DNA of 43,790 bases from Flavobacteriales bacterium UBA5692 (GTDB lineage: Bacteria; Bacteroidota; Bacteroidia; Flavobacteriales_D; Sanyastnellaceae). The DNA lies in assembly GCA_002420235.1 (NCBI GenBank), contig DIHQ01000029.1, forward strand, positions 1-43,790. Reading direction: 5' to 3'. The notes beneath the pieces are model-generated. The model saw nothing but the letters and a program-made list of their open reading frames with translations. It made no database searches and had not been told where the DNA came from. Positions 8,566 to 18,194 of the stretch are shown here, one piece after another. Each line of letters opens with the position of its first letter. Positions within the stretch are counted from its first letter, which is position 1. The position numbers and the translations under genes are program-made.

Positions 8566-9303
8566 GTGCAGCCGCAGGTCTATTTTCACAACCTCGGTCG
8601 CCAGCCTTACGAACCGGTATGGCGGCAGCAGGAAGCACTATTAAAGTCCGCAGTGGACTTGAAGATTGCGCGACGGAGAGCGGGACTGGAAGGCACCGAC
8701 CGCAACGAAGATCCGGCCTTGGACCTTCCGGAGAACCACTTGTTTTTCGTAGAGCACCAGCACGTTCTCACTTTAGGGAAATCGGGCCACGAGGAGCACG
8801 TCGTCGCCTCGCCAGAACGGCTAAGTGATCTTGGGGTCGCCTACTATCCCATCAACCGAGGCGGAGACATAACATACCACGGCCCAGGCCAATTGGTATG
8901 CTATCCAATTCTGGACTTGGAACAGTTTTTCACAGACATCGGGAAGTACATGCGCTGCTTGGAGGAGGCCATTATAAAAACCTGTTCAGAATATGGCTTA
9001 GAAGCCAAACGGATTGAAGGATTGACAGGTGTTTGGGTAGATACGAACAAAGGTGCTGAAGCTCGGAAAATCGCGGCTCTTGGGGTGAAATGCTCGCGGT
9101 GGGTGACGATGCATGGTTTTGCTTTCAACCTCAATACGGACTTGGACTTTTTTGATTTGATCGTGCCGTGTGGCATTGGCGATCGGGGCGTCACGTCTCT
9201 GGCGCGCGAATTAGGCCGGCCAATTGACGAGGCCGAGGTTCAAACTCACATACTCCGCCACCTCACGGAAATCTTTGGGTGGAAGTTAGTCCGTACCGAT
9301 TGA
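8566..9303 (+). CDS. lipB: Lipoyl(octanoyl) transferase
   Basis: LipB moves octanoyl from acyl carrier protein to lipoyl domains, the first step of endogenous lipoate synthesis. The 245-residue product has the RGGDITYHGPGQLVCYP block (about 97-113), the active-site Lys in GVKCSRW (about 173-179) and the active-site Cys in IVPCGIGDRGVTS (about 201). The start is GTG, 2 bases after the preceding stop, so translation is probably coupled. LipA is not in the window; it would need an Fe-S cluster supplied by the suf operon. Confidence 0.96.
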   Translation: MQPQVYFHNLGRQPYEPVWRQQEALLKSAVDLKIARRRAGLEGTDRNEDPALDLPENHLFFVEHQHVLTLGKSGHEEHVVASPERLSDLGVAYYPINRGGDITYHGPGQLVCYPILDLEQFFTDIGKYMRCLEEAIIKTCSEYGLEAKRIEGLTGVWVDTNKGAEARKIAALGVKCSRWVTMHGFAFNLNTDLDFFDLIVPCGIGDRGVTSLARELGRPIDEAEVQTHILRHLTEIFGWKLVRTD

Positions 9304-9344
9304 AATCATTGTGAATTGCGGAACTTCGCGGAAACGAATGCGAC

Positions 9345-10505
9345 ATGAAAGCGACTAAGGTTCTGTTTTGGACGCTGGCTCTGCTGGTGATCGGCTTGTA
9401 CATTTCGGGCCACGGATACATCGTTGAGGGAATGCAGGAAACCTATTTCCGGGGATGGAAAAATTCCAACATCGACGATATTGAATTCCGCCACTTGCGG
9501 ACGATTTCCGCTGCAGAGAATCCCTCTCCTTGGATCTTTAAACCGATTTGGAATGCGGATTTCAGTGCTGAAGATGCGGACTGGCATGAGGAGTATATGT
9601 CGACTGCCTTTCTCGTTTTACAAGCTGATACGGTACGATTTGAGCGTTACTGGCGAGACTTCGATGAGCATACTGTGTCCAATTCGTTCTCAGCGTGCAA
9701 GAGTATCGTGGCCATGGTCGTAGGGTTGGCCGTACAAGAGGGGTTGGTGGACGTAGAGGAGGAGATTGGCGAATACATCCCTCGTCTTGCGGGTGCGAAG
9801 GGAAAAGGATTAACGGTGGAGGAAGTCCTGCAAATGAGAACCCACATTCCCTTCGGTGAGGACTACGACAACCCTTTCGGTTTCATGGCCAAGGCGTACT
9901 ACCGCGATAACATGCAGAGCTTACTTGAGCAGTACGAGGTGCCTGATGAACATGGAAGTGAATGGTGCTACCAAGGGGGCAATACGATGCTGTTGGGCGA
10001 ATTAGTTGCCAACCTGGGTCGCGGCACATTAAGCGAGTGGGTGGAATGGGGCCTGTGGCAGCCTATGGGCGCTCAAAATGATGCTTTTTGGGGGTTGGAT
10101 GCCCACGATGAGCTTGGAGGCATCGAGCGGTGTTTCGCTATGTACTATGCAACGGCACGGGACTTTGCTCGTTTTGGAAAACTACTCAATAACAGTGGTG
10201 ATTGGAATGGTACGCAGTTGTTAGATTCCAATTTTGTAGCAGATATGTTGCAGCCCATCGCTGCCCAATCGGAGGCTTGCGGTGCCTCCCACTATGGGTA
10301 TCAGATCTGGTTGGGCGAAACTGAAGACGGGTTGGCGTTCAGCTGCATGGAAGGCCTGCGAGGCCAGTTCATTGTATCCGTTCCCGCTTTGGATTTGGTC
10401 GTGGTGCGAACGGGGTTCGATAAGGATAAGAACAAGACGGATGACTTGCCTTCATGTTCCTATCGTATGATTGATATGGCGCGCGCGCTTTTGAACCAAG
10501 CCTGA
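9345..10505 (+). CDS. Membrane-anchored serine hydrolase, beta-lactamase/penicillin-binding fold
   Basis: A 386-residue serine hydrolase. Residues 5-22 form a hydrophobic signal or anchor segment. The nucleophile motif SxxK is seen as S116-A-C-K119, followed by the helix typical of class C beta-lactamase-like enzymes. Tyr209 in WCYQGGNTMLLGE is in the position of the second catalytic motif. The layout resembles 6-aminohexanoate-dimer hydrolase and esterase relatives (TVEEVLQMRTHI, YYATARDFARFGKLL). The real substrate is unknown, and beta-lactam resistance should not be inferred. It starts 41 bp after lipB and may or may not be in that operon. Confidence 0.88.
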   Translation: MKATKVLFWTLALLVIGLYISGHGYIVEGMQETYFRGWKNSNIDDIEFRHLRTISAAENPSPWIFKPIWNADFSAEDADWHEEYMSTAFLVLQADTVRFERYWRDFDEHTVSNSFSACKSIVAMVVGLAVQEGLVDVEEEIGEYIPRLAGAKGKGLTVEEVLQMRTHIPFGEDYDNPFGFMAKAYYRDNMQSLLEQYEVPDEHGSEWCYQGGNTMLLGELVANLGRGTLSEWVEWGLWQPMGAQNDAFWGLDAHDELGGIERCFAMYYATARDFARFGKLLNNSGDWNGTQLLDSNFVADMLQPIAAQSEACGASHYGYQIWLGETEDGLAFSCMEGLRGQFIVSVPALDLVVVRTGFDKDKNKTDDLPSCSYRMIDMARALLNQA

Positions 10506-10598
10506 AAAACGTTTGTGAACCAGACAGGGTCAAATGCAAATCCTTCGTGGATAGCTGTTTTCATTATCTTTTGATTTGAGGTAGAAGTCAAACGAAAA

Positions 10599-11399
10599 AT
10601 GAACAATTCTGAGATGAAGATTCGGTGTGTGGTCGTGGACGACGAGCTACCTGCGCGCCAATCAATCTGCCGGCAAATCGAGAAGAATTGCCCCAACTTT
10701 GATGTTATTCAGACGGCCTCGAACGCACCAGAGGCATATCAAGTTATTAAAGAATGTGCACCTGACTTGGTGTTTTTGGACATTCAAATGCCCAACGAGA
10801 CTGGCTTAGCATTTTTAGATCGGTTTGAAAATCGGAAATTCTTCGTGGTGTTCTGTACGACCTATCATGAGTACGCGGTGGAGGCTCTCCGGAAAAGGGC
10901 GTTTGATTACTTACTCAAACCCGTTGATAAAGATGATCTCATTGGATGCGCAAAGCGGATTACCGAAAAGTTGCTCATTGCAAGAGGTGAGAATTCCAAG
11001 GAGGGACCCGGTGGAAGGCGCATTGAACTGGTGACTTCGGGTCAGCGGTATTTCGTTCGTCACTCGGATATTTTGTATGTAGAGGCATCCGGCAGCTACT
11101 CCACATTCTACCTTGAATCGGGGAAACGTATAACTGTGTCCAAGAACCTTAAACGCATTGAGCAGATGCTGCACAATCCAGTTTTTCAGCGTGTGCACAA
11201 TTCATTCCTTGTCCGCCTAGTCTCCGTGCAATCGCAGAATTGCCGAAATGGTACACTGCGCCTCCAAAATGGAAAAGAAGTGCCGATTGCTGTGCGGAAA
11301 AGAGATGCGGTTCGTCAAAGGCTAGTGGAGTTGATGATTGAGGTGAGCGAAAATTTGAAACCACCTATGGCTGCAGAAGACGCGCCAACCATGCGTTGA
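10599..11399 (+). CDS. LytTR-family response regulator
   Basis: A 266-residue regulator with a receiver domain (about 8-125) and a LytTR DNA-binding domain (about 140-245). The receiver has the acidic pair D14/D15, phospho-acceptor D61 in LVFLDIQMP, and K107 in YLLKPVD. The LytTR domain shows ILYVEASGSYSTFYL and FQRVHNSFLVRL. Such proteins usually pair with a LytS/YehU-type histidine kinase, but none is adjacent: the serine hydrolase lies upstream and rlmN downstream. A possible start 15 bases later (M6) would also fit the receiver domain. Targets are unknown. Confidence 0.94.
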   Translation: MNNSEMKIRCVVVDDELPARQSICRQIEKNCPNFDVIQTASNAPEAYQVIKECAPDLVFLDIQMPNETGLAFLDRFENRKFFVVFCTTYHEYAVEALRKRAFDYLLKPVDKDDLIGCAKRITEKLLIARGENSKEGPGGRRIELVTSGQRYFVRHSDILYVEASGSYSTFYLESGKRITVSKNLKRIEQMLHNPVFQRVHNSFLVRLVSVQSQNCRNGTLRLQNGKEVPIAVRKRDAVRQRLVELMIEVSENLKPPMAAEDAPTMR

Positions 11400-11427
11400 C
11401 TTCAGAGCCTCCTGCGCGGCCAAAGCG

Positions 11428-11435
11428 TATCTTTG
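11428..11435 (+). promoter_or_regulatory. Putative -7 promoter element of rlmN
   Basis: TATCTTTG is an exact TAnnTTTG match ending 7 nt before the rlmN ATG, predicting a leader of 0-3 nt. The nearest upstream TTG (11396) is 29 nt away, further than a usual -33 element, so that part is unresolved. Confidence 0.6.
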
Positions 11436-11442
11436 ACGCCTT

Positions 11443-12507
11443 ATGGCCAAGAAAGACATCCGATCCCTGAGCTACAGCAAATTGAAAGAAGCTTTAGTCG
11501 GGATGGGTGAAAAGGCATTTCGTGCGAAGCAGATTGAAGAGTGGCTTTGGATGAAAGGGGCTGGATCATTTCATGAAATGAGTAACCTTTCGAAGGGCCT
11601 TCGGGAGCGTTTGCACGATGCTTTTGAGTTAAGTAGAATCACATTAGTTGAACAACAATTTGGCAGCGATGGTACCATTAAGTGTGCTTTTGACGTGCAT
11701 GCGGGCCAAGTTGTGGAAGGGGTTTTGATTCCGACATCCAAACGCATGACTGCGTGCATTTCTTCCCAAGCCGGTTGTAGCCTCGCTTGCAGATTCTGCG
11801 CAACGGGACGTCTCAAATTATTGAAAAACTTGCGCACTGGGGAAATTTACGACCAAGTAGAAATGATACGAGGAATGGCGGAAGAGCGATACAACAGGGG
11901 ACTCACCAATATCGTTTTTATGGGCATGGGTGAACCATTGCTGAACTACCGAGCCGTGATGGAGTCGATTGATCGAATTTGTGGAAATTCGGGCTTGGGC
12001 ATGTCCCCGAAGAGAATTACCGTCAGTACTGCGGGGATTGCCAAAGCCATAAAGCGCTTGGGGGACGATGAGGTACGCTTCAACCTGGCGCTGTCCCTGC
12101 ATGCGGCAAATGATGAAAAGCGCAACCGCATCATGGCCATCAACGAGTCGAATAATTTAGAGGCTCTGGCCGATGCTCTACAATATTTTTACGAGAGGAC
12201 CGGAACACGGGTGACCTTTGAATACATCATTTTCAGTGATTTCAATGACCAGCTGGAAGATGCGAGAGAGCTGGCGGATTTCTGCAAGCATGTTCCTTGT
12301 AAAGTCAACATCATCGAATATAATCCGATTGAAGACGGGGAATTCCAACAAGCTTCACCCGAGCGAGTGGAGGCGTTTGTAGCATTCTTGGAAAGCCGAA
12401 ATATCATTGTTAATGTTCGTCGTTCGAGAGGCAAGGACATTGATGCAGCGTGCGGTCAGCTCGCGAACAAAAACACAGCGGCTATACCGCAGTTGAAGAA
12501 GGTTTAA
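11443..12507 (+). CDS. rlmN: Dual-specificity rRNA/tRNA adenine C2-methyltransferase
   Basis: Radical-SAM enzyme that methylates C2 of A2503 in 23S rRNA and, in characterised homologues, A37 of some tRNAs. The 354-residue protein has the cluster motif C112-x3-C116-x2-C119 within the segment GCSLACRFCATGR, the GMGEPLLNY motif, and a C-terminal Cys in DAACGQL (about 337) that acts as the methyl carrier. Length is standard. The gene stands alone on its strand with a TATCTTTG box 7 nt upstream and converges on lepA. It depends on Fe-S assembly. Confidence 0.98.
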   Translation: MAKKDIRSLSYSKLKEALVGMGEKAFRAKQIEEWLWMKGAGSFHEMSNLSKGLRERLHDAFELSRITLVEQQFGSDGTIKCAFDVHAGQVVEGVLIPTSKRMTACISSQAGCSLACRFCATGRLKLLKNLRTGEIYDQVEMIRGMAEERYNRGLTNIVFMGMGEPLLNYRAVMESIDRICGNSGLGMSPKRITVSTAGIAKAIKRLGDDEVRFNLALSLHAANDEKRNRIMAINESNNLEALADALQYFYERTGTRVTFEYIIFSDFNDQLEDARELADFCKHVPCKVNIIEYNPIEDGEFQQASPERVEAFVAFLESRNIIVNVRRSRGKDIDAACGQLANKNTAAIPQLKKV

Positions 12508-12518
12508 TACATGTTTGC

Positions 12519-14309
12519 TCAGTCCAACTTGAGTACTGCGAGGAAGGCAGATTGGGGGACTTCGATGTTTCCCACCTGACGCATTCGCTTCTTTCCTTTT
12601 TTCTGCTTTTCGAGAAGCTTTCGTTTACGGGTTATGTCTCCGCCATAACATTTGGCGGTTACGTCTTTTCGAACAGGTTTAATTGTTTCACGCGCGATGA
12701 TTTTGGCTCCAATCGCTGCTTGAAGGGCAATCATGAATTGCTGGCGGGGAATAAGCTCCTTTAGTTTTAGGCAGATTTTCTTGCCTAAATTGAAAGCGTT
12801 ATCTCGATGAATCAAAGCGCTCAGAGCATCTACTCCATCCCCGTTTAACATGATGTCTAGTTTTACCAAATTTGATGGTTTGTATCCGTCGGGGAAGTAA
12901 TCGAATGAAGCGTAACCCCGCGAAACGGACTTTAGCTTGTCATAGAAATCGAAAACAATTTCGCCGAGGGGCATGCTGAAGCTGAGTTCGACCCGATCCG
13001 ATGTCAGGTAAACTTGGTTGCTCAAAACGCCGCGTTTCTCGATGCAAAGATTCATCACTTGGCCGATGTACTCGCTCTTTGTGATGACTTGGGCTTTAAT
13101 AAACGGCTCCTGCACCTGTTCTAGATGGTTTGGTGCTGGTAAGTCAGACGGGTTGTTGACGATGTGCTTTTCGCCGTCTTTGGTAAATGCGTGGTAGCTC
13201 ACATTTGGAACGGTGGTGATGACAGTCATGTCAAATTCCCGCTCCAACCGTTCTTGTATGATTTCCATGTGAAGCATCCCTAAGAAGCCACAACGGAATC
13301 CGAACCCCAGCGCTGCGGAGGATTCTGGCTCAAAAACGAGCGACGCATCGTTCAATTGAAGTTTCTCCATGGAAGCACGCAATTCTTCGTAGTCCTCCGT
13401 GTCGACCGGGTAGATTCCAGCAAAAACCATGGGTTTGACATCTTCAAACCCTTTGACACGGTCTCTGCAGGGATTTTCTTTAAGCGTGATGGTGTCACCC
13501 ACCTTGACCTCACTTGCGTTTTTGATTCCTGAAATGATGTAGCCGACATTGCCCGCTATCATTTCTTTACGCTGCTGGAGGTCCATGCCGAGCACTCCGA
13601 TTTCGTCGGCTTGGTATTCGCGACCAGTTGCGAAAAACTTAACATTATCTCCCTTTTTCAAATGGCCGTTGAGGATTCGATAATAGGCAATTATCCCTCG
13701 GAAGGGGTTGTAAACGCTGTCGAAAATCATCGCTTGTAGTGGCGCTTCGGGGTCACCCTTCGGCTCAGGGACTCTAGCCACGATTGCCTCTAATATTTCC
13801 TCAACGCCTAGCCCAGTCTTGCCGCTGGCAGGTATGATGTCGTCCATGGAGCATCCGATGAGGTCCACGATTTCATCACCCACAACTTCAGGCTCGGCGG
13901 AGTCCAAATCCATTTTGTTTAGGACTGGTATGATTTCCAAGTCGTGTTCAAGGGCGAGGTAAAGGTTTGAAATGGTCTGAGCCTCAATGCCTTGCGTGGC
14001 GTCGACGATGAGCAATGCCCCTTCGCACGCTGCAATGGACCGAGATACTTCGTAGCTGAAGTCAACGTGCCCTGGGGTGTCGATCAAATTGAACACATAT
14101 TCTTCCCCATTACTTGCCTTATACGCCATTTGAATAGCGTGACTTTTAATGGTGATTCCTCGTTCGCGTTCCAGGTCCATATCGTCGAGCGCTTGTTCCT
14201 GCATCTCCCGCTCTGTAATTGTTCCTGTGGCTTGGAGTAGGCGATCGGCCAGGGTGCTTTTGCCGTGGTCGATGTGGGCAATGATGCAAAAATTTCGGAT
14301 GTTCTTCAT
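12519..14309 (-). CDS. lepA: Elongation factor 4 (back-translocating GTPase)
   Basis: LepA/EF4 is a ribosome-associated GTPase involved in translation fidelity and subunit biogenesis. The 596-residue product has the G1 loop AHIDHGKST near residues 9-17, the DTPGHVDF G3 motif, the NKMD G4 motif, and ends with the LepA-specific C-terminal domain (QKKGKKRMRQVGNIEVPQSAF). The frame is open to 14342, but ATG 14309 gives the family start (MKNIRNFCIIAHIDHGKST). It converges with rlmN, leaving 11 bp between the stops. Confidence 0.98.
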   Translation of the reverse strand: MKNIRNFCIIAHIDHGKSTLADRLLQATGTITEREMQEQALDDMDLERERGITIKSHAIQMAYKASNGEEYVFNLIDTPGHVDFSYEVSRSIAACEGALLIVDATQGIEAQTISNLYLALEHDLEIIPVLNKMDLDSAEPEVVGDEIVDLIGCSMDDIIPASGKTGLGVEEILEAIVARVPEPKGDPEAPLQAMIFDSVYNPFRGIIAYYRILNGHLKKGDNVKFFATGREYQADEIGVLGMDLQQRKEMIAGNVGYIISGIKNASEVKVGDTITLKENPCRDRVKGFEDVKPMVFAGIYPVDTEDYEELRASMEKLQLNDASLVFEPESSAALGFGFRCGFLGMLHMEIIQERLEREFDMTVITTVPNVSYHAFTKDGEKHIVNNPSDLPAPNHLEQVQEPFIKAQVITKSEYIGQVMNLCIEKRGVLSNQVYLTSDRVELSFSMPLGEIVFDFYDKLKSVSRGYASFDYFPDGYKPSNLVKLDIMLNGDGVDALSALIHRDNAFNLGKKICLKLKELIPRQQFMIALQAAIGAKIIARETIKPVRKDVTAKCYGGDITRKRKLLEKQKKGKKRMRQVGNIEVPQSAFLAVLKLD

Positions 14310-14326
14310 TGCTGGCAAATAGGGCA

Positions 14327-14334
14327 CAAAATTA
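14327..14334 (-). promoter_or_regulatory. Putative -7 promoter element of lepA
   Basis: TAATTTTG on the minus strand is an exact TAnnTTTG match, 17 nt upstream of the lepA ATG. This is a conventional short-leader arrangement. Confidence 0.5.
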
Positions 14335-14479
14335 GCGCGCAATGCCCAGTATCCTTACGATTAGAGTTTGGTTATTTATTTGGGTCGTTGGATGTATTAT
14401 ATTTACGAACTCTTTGGTCATTTTCGATGTGGAAAACCTCGGAAACGCCAGAGTCGATTGAAAAAGAAAACCCGCTTTC

Positions 14480-17400
14480 ATGATTCGATTCACCTTAACC
14501 CTGGTGTTTAGCGCTGTTACGCTGCTTTTAGTTGCACAGGTTGACTATTTGACCACAGATCCTTCAGCACACTACGTACAGCCGAATGAAACGGATATCG
14601 ATGGTATTATGCATCGGTACGGATCAGTGAGGGGGGCAGTGTTAAATATGACTCGTGAGGAATGGGAAGTCTTTCGATCTTGGGAGGATTATGATCACGA
14701 GGAAGTGAAGCGAATCCTCAAAGAATCCAAAGAAAAATGGAAAGCGGACCATGCAGTTGAGATTGCTGACCGGAAAGCGCAGCGCATGATGTTGACGACG
14801 AGTGGATGCGACTGTTGGGTGGAGCCAGATGATACATATACCCTGATAACCGAGGACGATCAATATTACACAGCAGGCGCTGGAATTAATGTCGACTATT
14901 CGACGCAACCTATTCAGATGGGGTTTGAGTACAACATGTATGGCATTCTATTTGACTCTTTCTATTTGAATTCAAAGGGCTCGGTCTCATTCGATGGGTA
15001 CACTATAGATTGGACTCCCGAAGAGTTCCCGATGACAACGGATGAAGTGGCGCAGATTGCAGGGTTTTGGGCGGACGCTGACTATCGGCAAACCGGTGAT
15101 GTCTACTATAAAATTACCCAGGACGAAGTCTTTGTCAACTTTGTGGATGTGGGCTACTACAACAACCACGGTGATCTGACTAATTCTTATCAAATCGTCA
15201 TCACGAGTGAGAATTCTGAATACTTACCTGATGGTGCGAATACACAAATGTGTTATCTCGATATGAATTGGGCACACGGTGACGTGGCCGGTGGCAGCAG
15301 TGGTTGCTGTGGAGATACGCCTGCTACAGTTGGGATGGATGCCGCTCCAGATTTCGGTCCTTATCTACAATTTGGCCGCTTTAACACATTGGATGATGTC
15401 TACAATGGACCGCAAGGTTCTGGGCCTGAGTACGATGATGGGGTTAACTGGTTGGATTACCGAAGTTTCATCATGGATTCGGCTGAAGACACGGAGAACT
15501 TGGCACCCTTTCCAACGGCAAACATTGGGTGCGACACCCTAACAATGTGCTTGGGCAACACGTATGACTTAAACTTAAGCTTTCTGGGCCCCGAGCCGAA
15601 CCAAACGATTACAGTCACGAGCACCGATGTCCCAGGTTGGGAGTATGTCATTTCAGATGAATCAGATTTAGCCAATATCACCGGCACTTTTACTGCACTC
15701 GCTGAAAACGTAGGCATCCAAGAGATTACAATAACGGCGACTGATGACGGAGATCCCGTGGGTGAAACGGTGACAACATTGGTTATTGATGTGCTTAACA
15801 TCGAACTTCCGCCGCTTACGATTGAAGGCAATTCGGCGATTTGCGCAGGCGGGGAGGTTGAATTGACTGCCACGGGAGACTTCGATGAAATTATTTGGTC
15901 AAACGGTACCGTTGGGAATACGAATACCTACACCTACGGAGGAACTTTTTTTGTGACCGGCTACCTTGACCAATGCGCTGTAGAGGAAGAATTTTACATC
16001 GACCAAAGCCCGTATTTTCTGCCTGATGTGGTTGTAGACCCTCCAGCGGTGTGCCCGGGACAAACGACATTGGTGGTTGTCGATTCGTTAGAACAATTGG
16101 AATATACCGAGTACCAGTGGGATGCGGATTGGAATGGACTTGGAGGCGAGGTAGTCTCTTATGTTGGAGATGCGGGTGCTGAATTGACTGCGGGAACCTA
16201 CCGTGTATTGGTTACAGATGAGGACGGCTGTCAGGGCCAGCGGGTTTTTATCGTTGAAACCATTGGCTCCTACATTCCAGAGGTAACCCTCGACCCCTAC
16301 TGCGATGGCATCCCGGAAAGTATTGTTTTCGAAGGAGGTTACTCCAGCCCACAAGAAGGAGCGCTTTTAGTTTACATGAGTTCAAACGAAGAATCTGGAT
16401 GGGGCGGCAGCTATTTGGAGGTTATCATCAACGGGGAGGATAATTACATTTTGTCTTCGAGCAGTGGTTTCCAGCAATTTGACTTCGACATTGCTGCTGG
16501 AGATGATATTGAAATTATTTTCTATGAAGATGCAAGCGTTGACAGCGATGTCCTGTCAGTTTCTGTATACAATTGTGGATTCTTGAACGCGACTCAAATT
16601 AGCGACCTATCTGCAGGCACCATCTTCACCTCCGCTTCGGAATGTGAGGCATCTCCGGCAACGGGAACATGGGAATGTTTGTCCGGTCCTGTTCCGTGGT
16701 CGTTCTCAAACGTCAACGAATACGACACAGAATTCTCACCATCAAGCTATGGTTTGTACGAAATCTGCTTCACTGAAGAGACGTGTGAAACAGATTATTG
16801 CTACGATATTGAAATCACCGAAGAGCCGTCTGTAACGCTTACAGTCTTGGACGACTTATTGTGTAATGGAGAAAGTGAAACAGTTTTTGCAGAGATTGAA
16901 GACATCGGAGGGACGGCCGAATTGAATTGGTCTGCTCCCGGAGAAGATGGGGTGGCGACCAACGATTACTCGTTCTCAAATACTACAACGTACAATGCTT
17001 CAATTATTGTTACGAACGGCTGCGGTTCGGCTTCGGCCACCATTCCTTTGTATTCGCAATATACCCCTGAGCCGAGCTTGGAGGACCAAAGCCTTTGTGA
17101 AGGCGGGGAAGTTTACCTCGACCCGACGAGTCCGGACACGGACGATTTAAATTTTGAATGGTCTGTAAATGGAGGCCTGATACCCGGAGAGATTGCGGAA
17201 GAATATACCGCTGTGAGCACCGGAGAGTACTGTGTAGAAGTTTCGAATCAGTGCGGTTCGGCTGAGGCATGCGCAAACATCACAATTGTTGGGGATATAC
17301 CACCGCCGCTTGAGAGTATGACGATTGATTGCTTAGGCGATGGTTTTGCTTCTGTTGTGCCGGAATTGCCAGAAGGATACACTGTGGTGTGGCCGGACGG

Positions 17401-18187
17401 TTCGACGGACCTCACGTGGCAAGTGGATGACGCGAGCATTTACGACGGGACGGAGATTTGCCTGGACTACACCGATTCGTTCGAATGCGAGACCAACACC
17501 GTGTGTAGCTACTTGTACATCGGCTTGCCTCCAACAATTCAGCCTGAACCCTTCTTGATTGACGTTAACGGCATTGATATGTGGCAGTGGTTGACTCCTC
17601 CTCGATTAATTGAAGCGACTCAAGCGGGGAATAATGACGGACCACATTTGACACTGTGCCCTGAAGTGGAATATGAATTTGATCTGAATGCCCAGACGTG
17701 GGATGGTGCGGATTGGATAGACGGAGCAGGTGAATACGAGTGGTGGGTCGAGTGCGAGGATACAACGATCTACTTTGGCGATCCCACTGATGCCATGACT
17801 GTCATTAGTTCCATGCTCAATCAGAATTGTTGGGAATACGGCATTTCCTTAGTGGGTTCAGCCATTAACCCTTGTGCGGTTGGTGGGGTTCGTGAGGAAT
17901 GGAACGTAATCGTTGATTACTGTGAACTTGTCATCCCAAATGTCTTTACCCCGGAATACGGCGATGCCATGAACGAAGATTTTCACATCGAAGGTTTGGA
18001 GGTTTATGACAATGTTCGCCTGCGCATCTACAATCGCTGGGGTCAGCTGGTTTATACCGCAGACGACTACCGCAATGACGAAGCCTGGCGTCCGAATGAC
18101 GGTGAGACTGGTACCTACTGGTACACTATGAGCTTGCCTAATGGATTTGACTACAACGGTCATGTGACCATTTTACGCGACAACTGA
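14480..18187 (+). CDS. Large secreted nidogen-domain protein with T9SS type B sorting domain
   Basis: A 1235-residue predicted cell-surface or secreted protein. A signal peptide covers about residues 1-20. Residues about 150-335 resemble a nidogen-like (NIDO) domain: FDSFYLNSKGSVSFDG, VAQIAGFWADADY, and MCYLDMNWAHGD. The middle part has several Cys-containing Ig/PKD-like modules, each beginning with a pattern like I/V/L-C-x-G/N-G (about 452, 523, 793, 870). The last about 85 residues (IPNVFTPEYGDAMNEDF, LRIYNRWGQLVY) form the gliding-motility-type C-terminal signal of type IX secretion. Function is probably adhesion or surface display, but the ligand is unknown. No T9SS machinery gene lies in the window. 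Confidence 0.9.
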   Translation: MIRFTLTLVFSAVTLLLVAQVDYLTTDPSAHYVQPNETDIDGIMHRYGSVRGAVLNMTREEWEVFRSWEDYDHEEVKRILKESKEKWKADHAVEIADRKAQRMMLTTSGCDCWVEPDDTYTLITEDDQYYTAGAGINVDYSTQPIQMGFEYNMYGILFDSFYLNSKGSVSFDGYTIDWTPEEFPMTTDEVAQIAGFWADADYRQTGDVYYKITQDEVFVNFVDVGYYNNHGDLTNSYQIVITSENSEYLPDGANTQMCYLDMNWAHGDVAGGSSGCCGDTPATVGMDAAPDFGPYLQFGRFNTLDDVYNGPQGSGPEYDDGVNWLDYRSFIMDSAEDTENLAPFPTANIGCDTLTMCLGNTYDLNLSFLGPEPNQTITVTSTDVPGWEYVISDESDLANITGTFTALAENVGIQEITITATDDGDPVGETVTTLVIDVLNIELPPLTIEGNSAICAGGEVELTATGDFDEIIWSNGTVGNTNTYTYGGTFFVTGYLDQCAVEEEFYIDQSPYFLPDVVVDPPAVCPGQTTLVVVDSLEQLEYTEYQWDADWNGLGGEVVSYVGDAGAELTAGTYRVLVTDEDGCQGQRVFIVETIGSYIPEVTLDPYCDGIPESIVFEGGYSSPQEGALLVYMSSNEESGWGGSYLEVIINGEDNYILSSSSGFQQFDFDIAAGDDIEIIFYEDASVDSDVLSVSVYNCGFLNATQISDLSAGTIFTSASECEASPATGTWECLSGPVPWSFSNVNEYDTEFSPSSYGLYEICFTEETCETDYCYDIEITEEPSVTLTVLDDLLCNGESETVFAEIEDIGGTAELNWSAPGEDGVATNDYSFSNTTTYNASIIVTNGCGSASATIPLYSQYTPEPSLEDQSLCEGGEVYLDPTSPDTDDLNFEWSVNGGLIPGEIAEEYTAVSTGEYCVEVSNQCGSAEACANITIVGDIPPPLESMTIDCLGDGFASVVPELPEGYTVVWPDGSTDLTWQVDDASIYDGTEICLDYTDSFECETNTVCSYLYIGLPPTIQPEPFLIDVNGIDMWQWLTPPRLIEATQAGNNDGPHLTLCPEVEYEFDLNAQTWDGADWIDGAGEYEWWVECEDTTIYFGDPTDAMTVISSMLNQNCWEYGISLVGSAINPCAVGGVREEWNVIVDYCELVIPNVFTPEYGDAMNEDFHIEGLEVYDNVRLRIYNRWGQLVYTADDYRNDEAWRPNDGETGTYWYTMSLPNGFDYNGHVTILRDN

Positions 18188-18194
18188 AACGGAG

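Noticed and set aside
9345..10505. Antibiotic-resistance beta-lactamase
   Set aside because: The SxxK fold is shared with esterases, amidases and peptidases; nothing in the sequence indicates beta-lactam hydrolysis.
10570..10585. TTATCTTTTG upstream of the response regulator as a promoter
   Set aside because: The spacing inside the box is off by one base from TAnnTTTG and no -33 element is visible.
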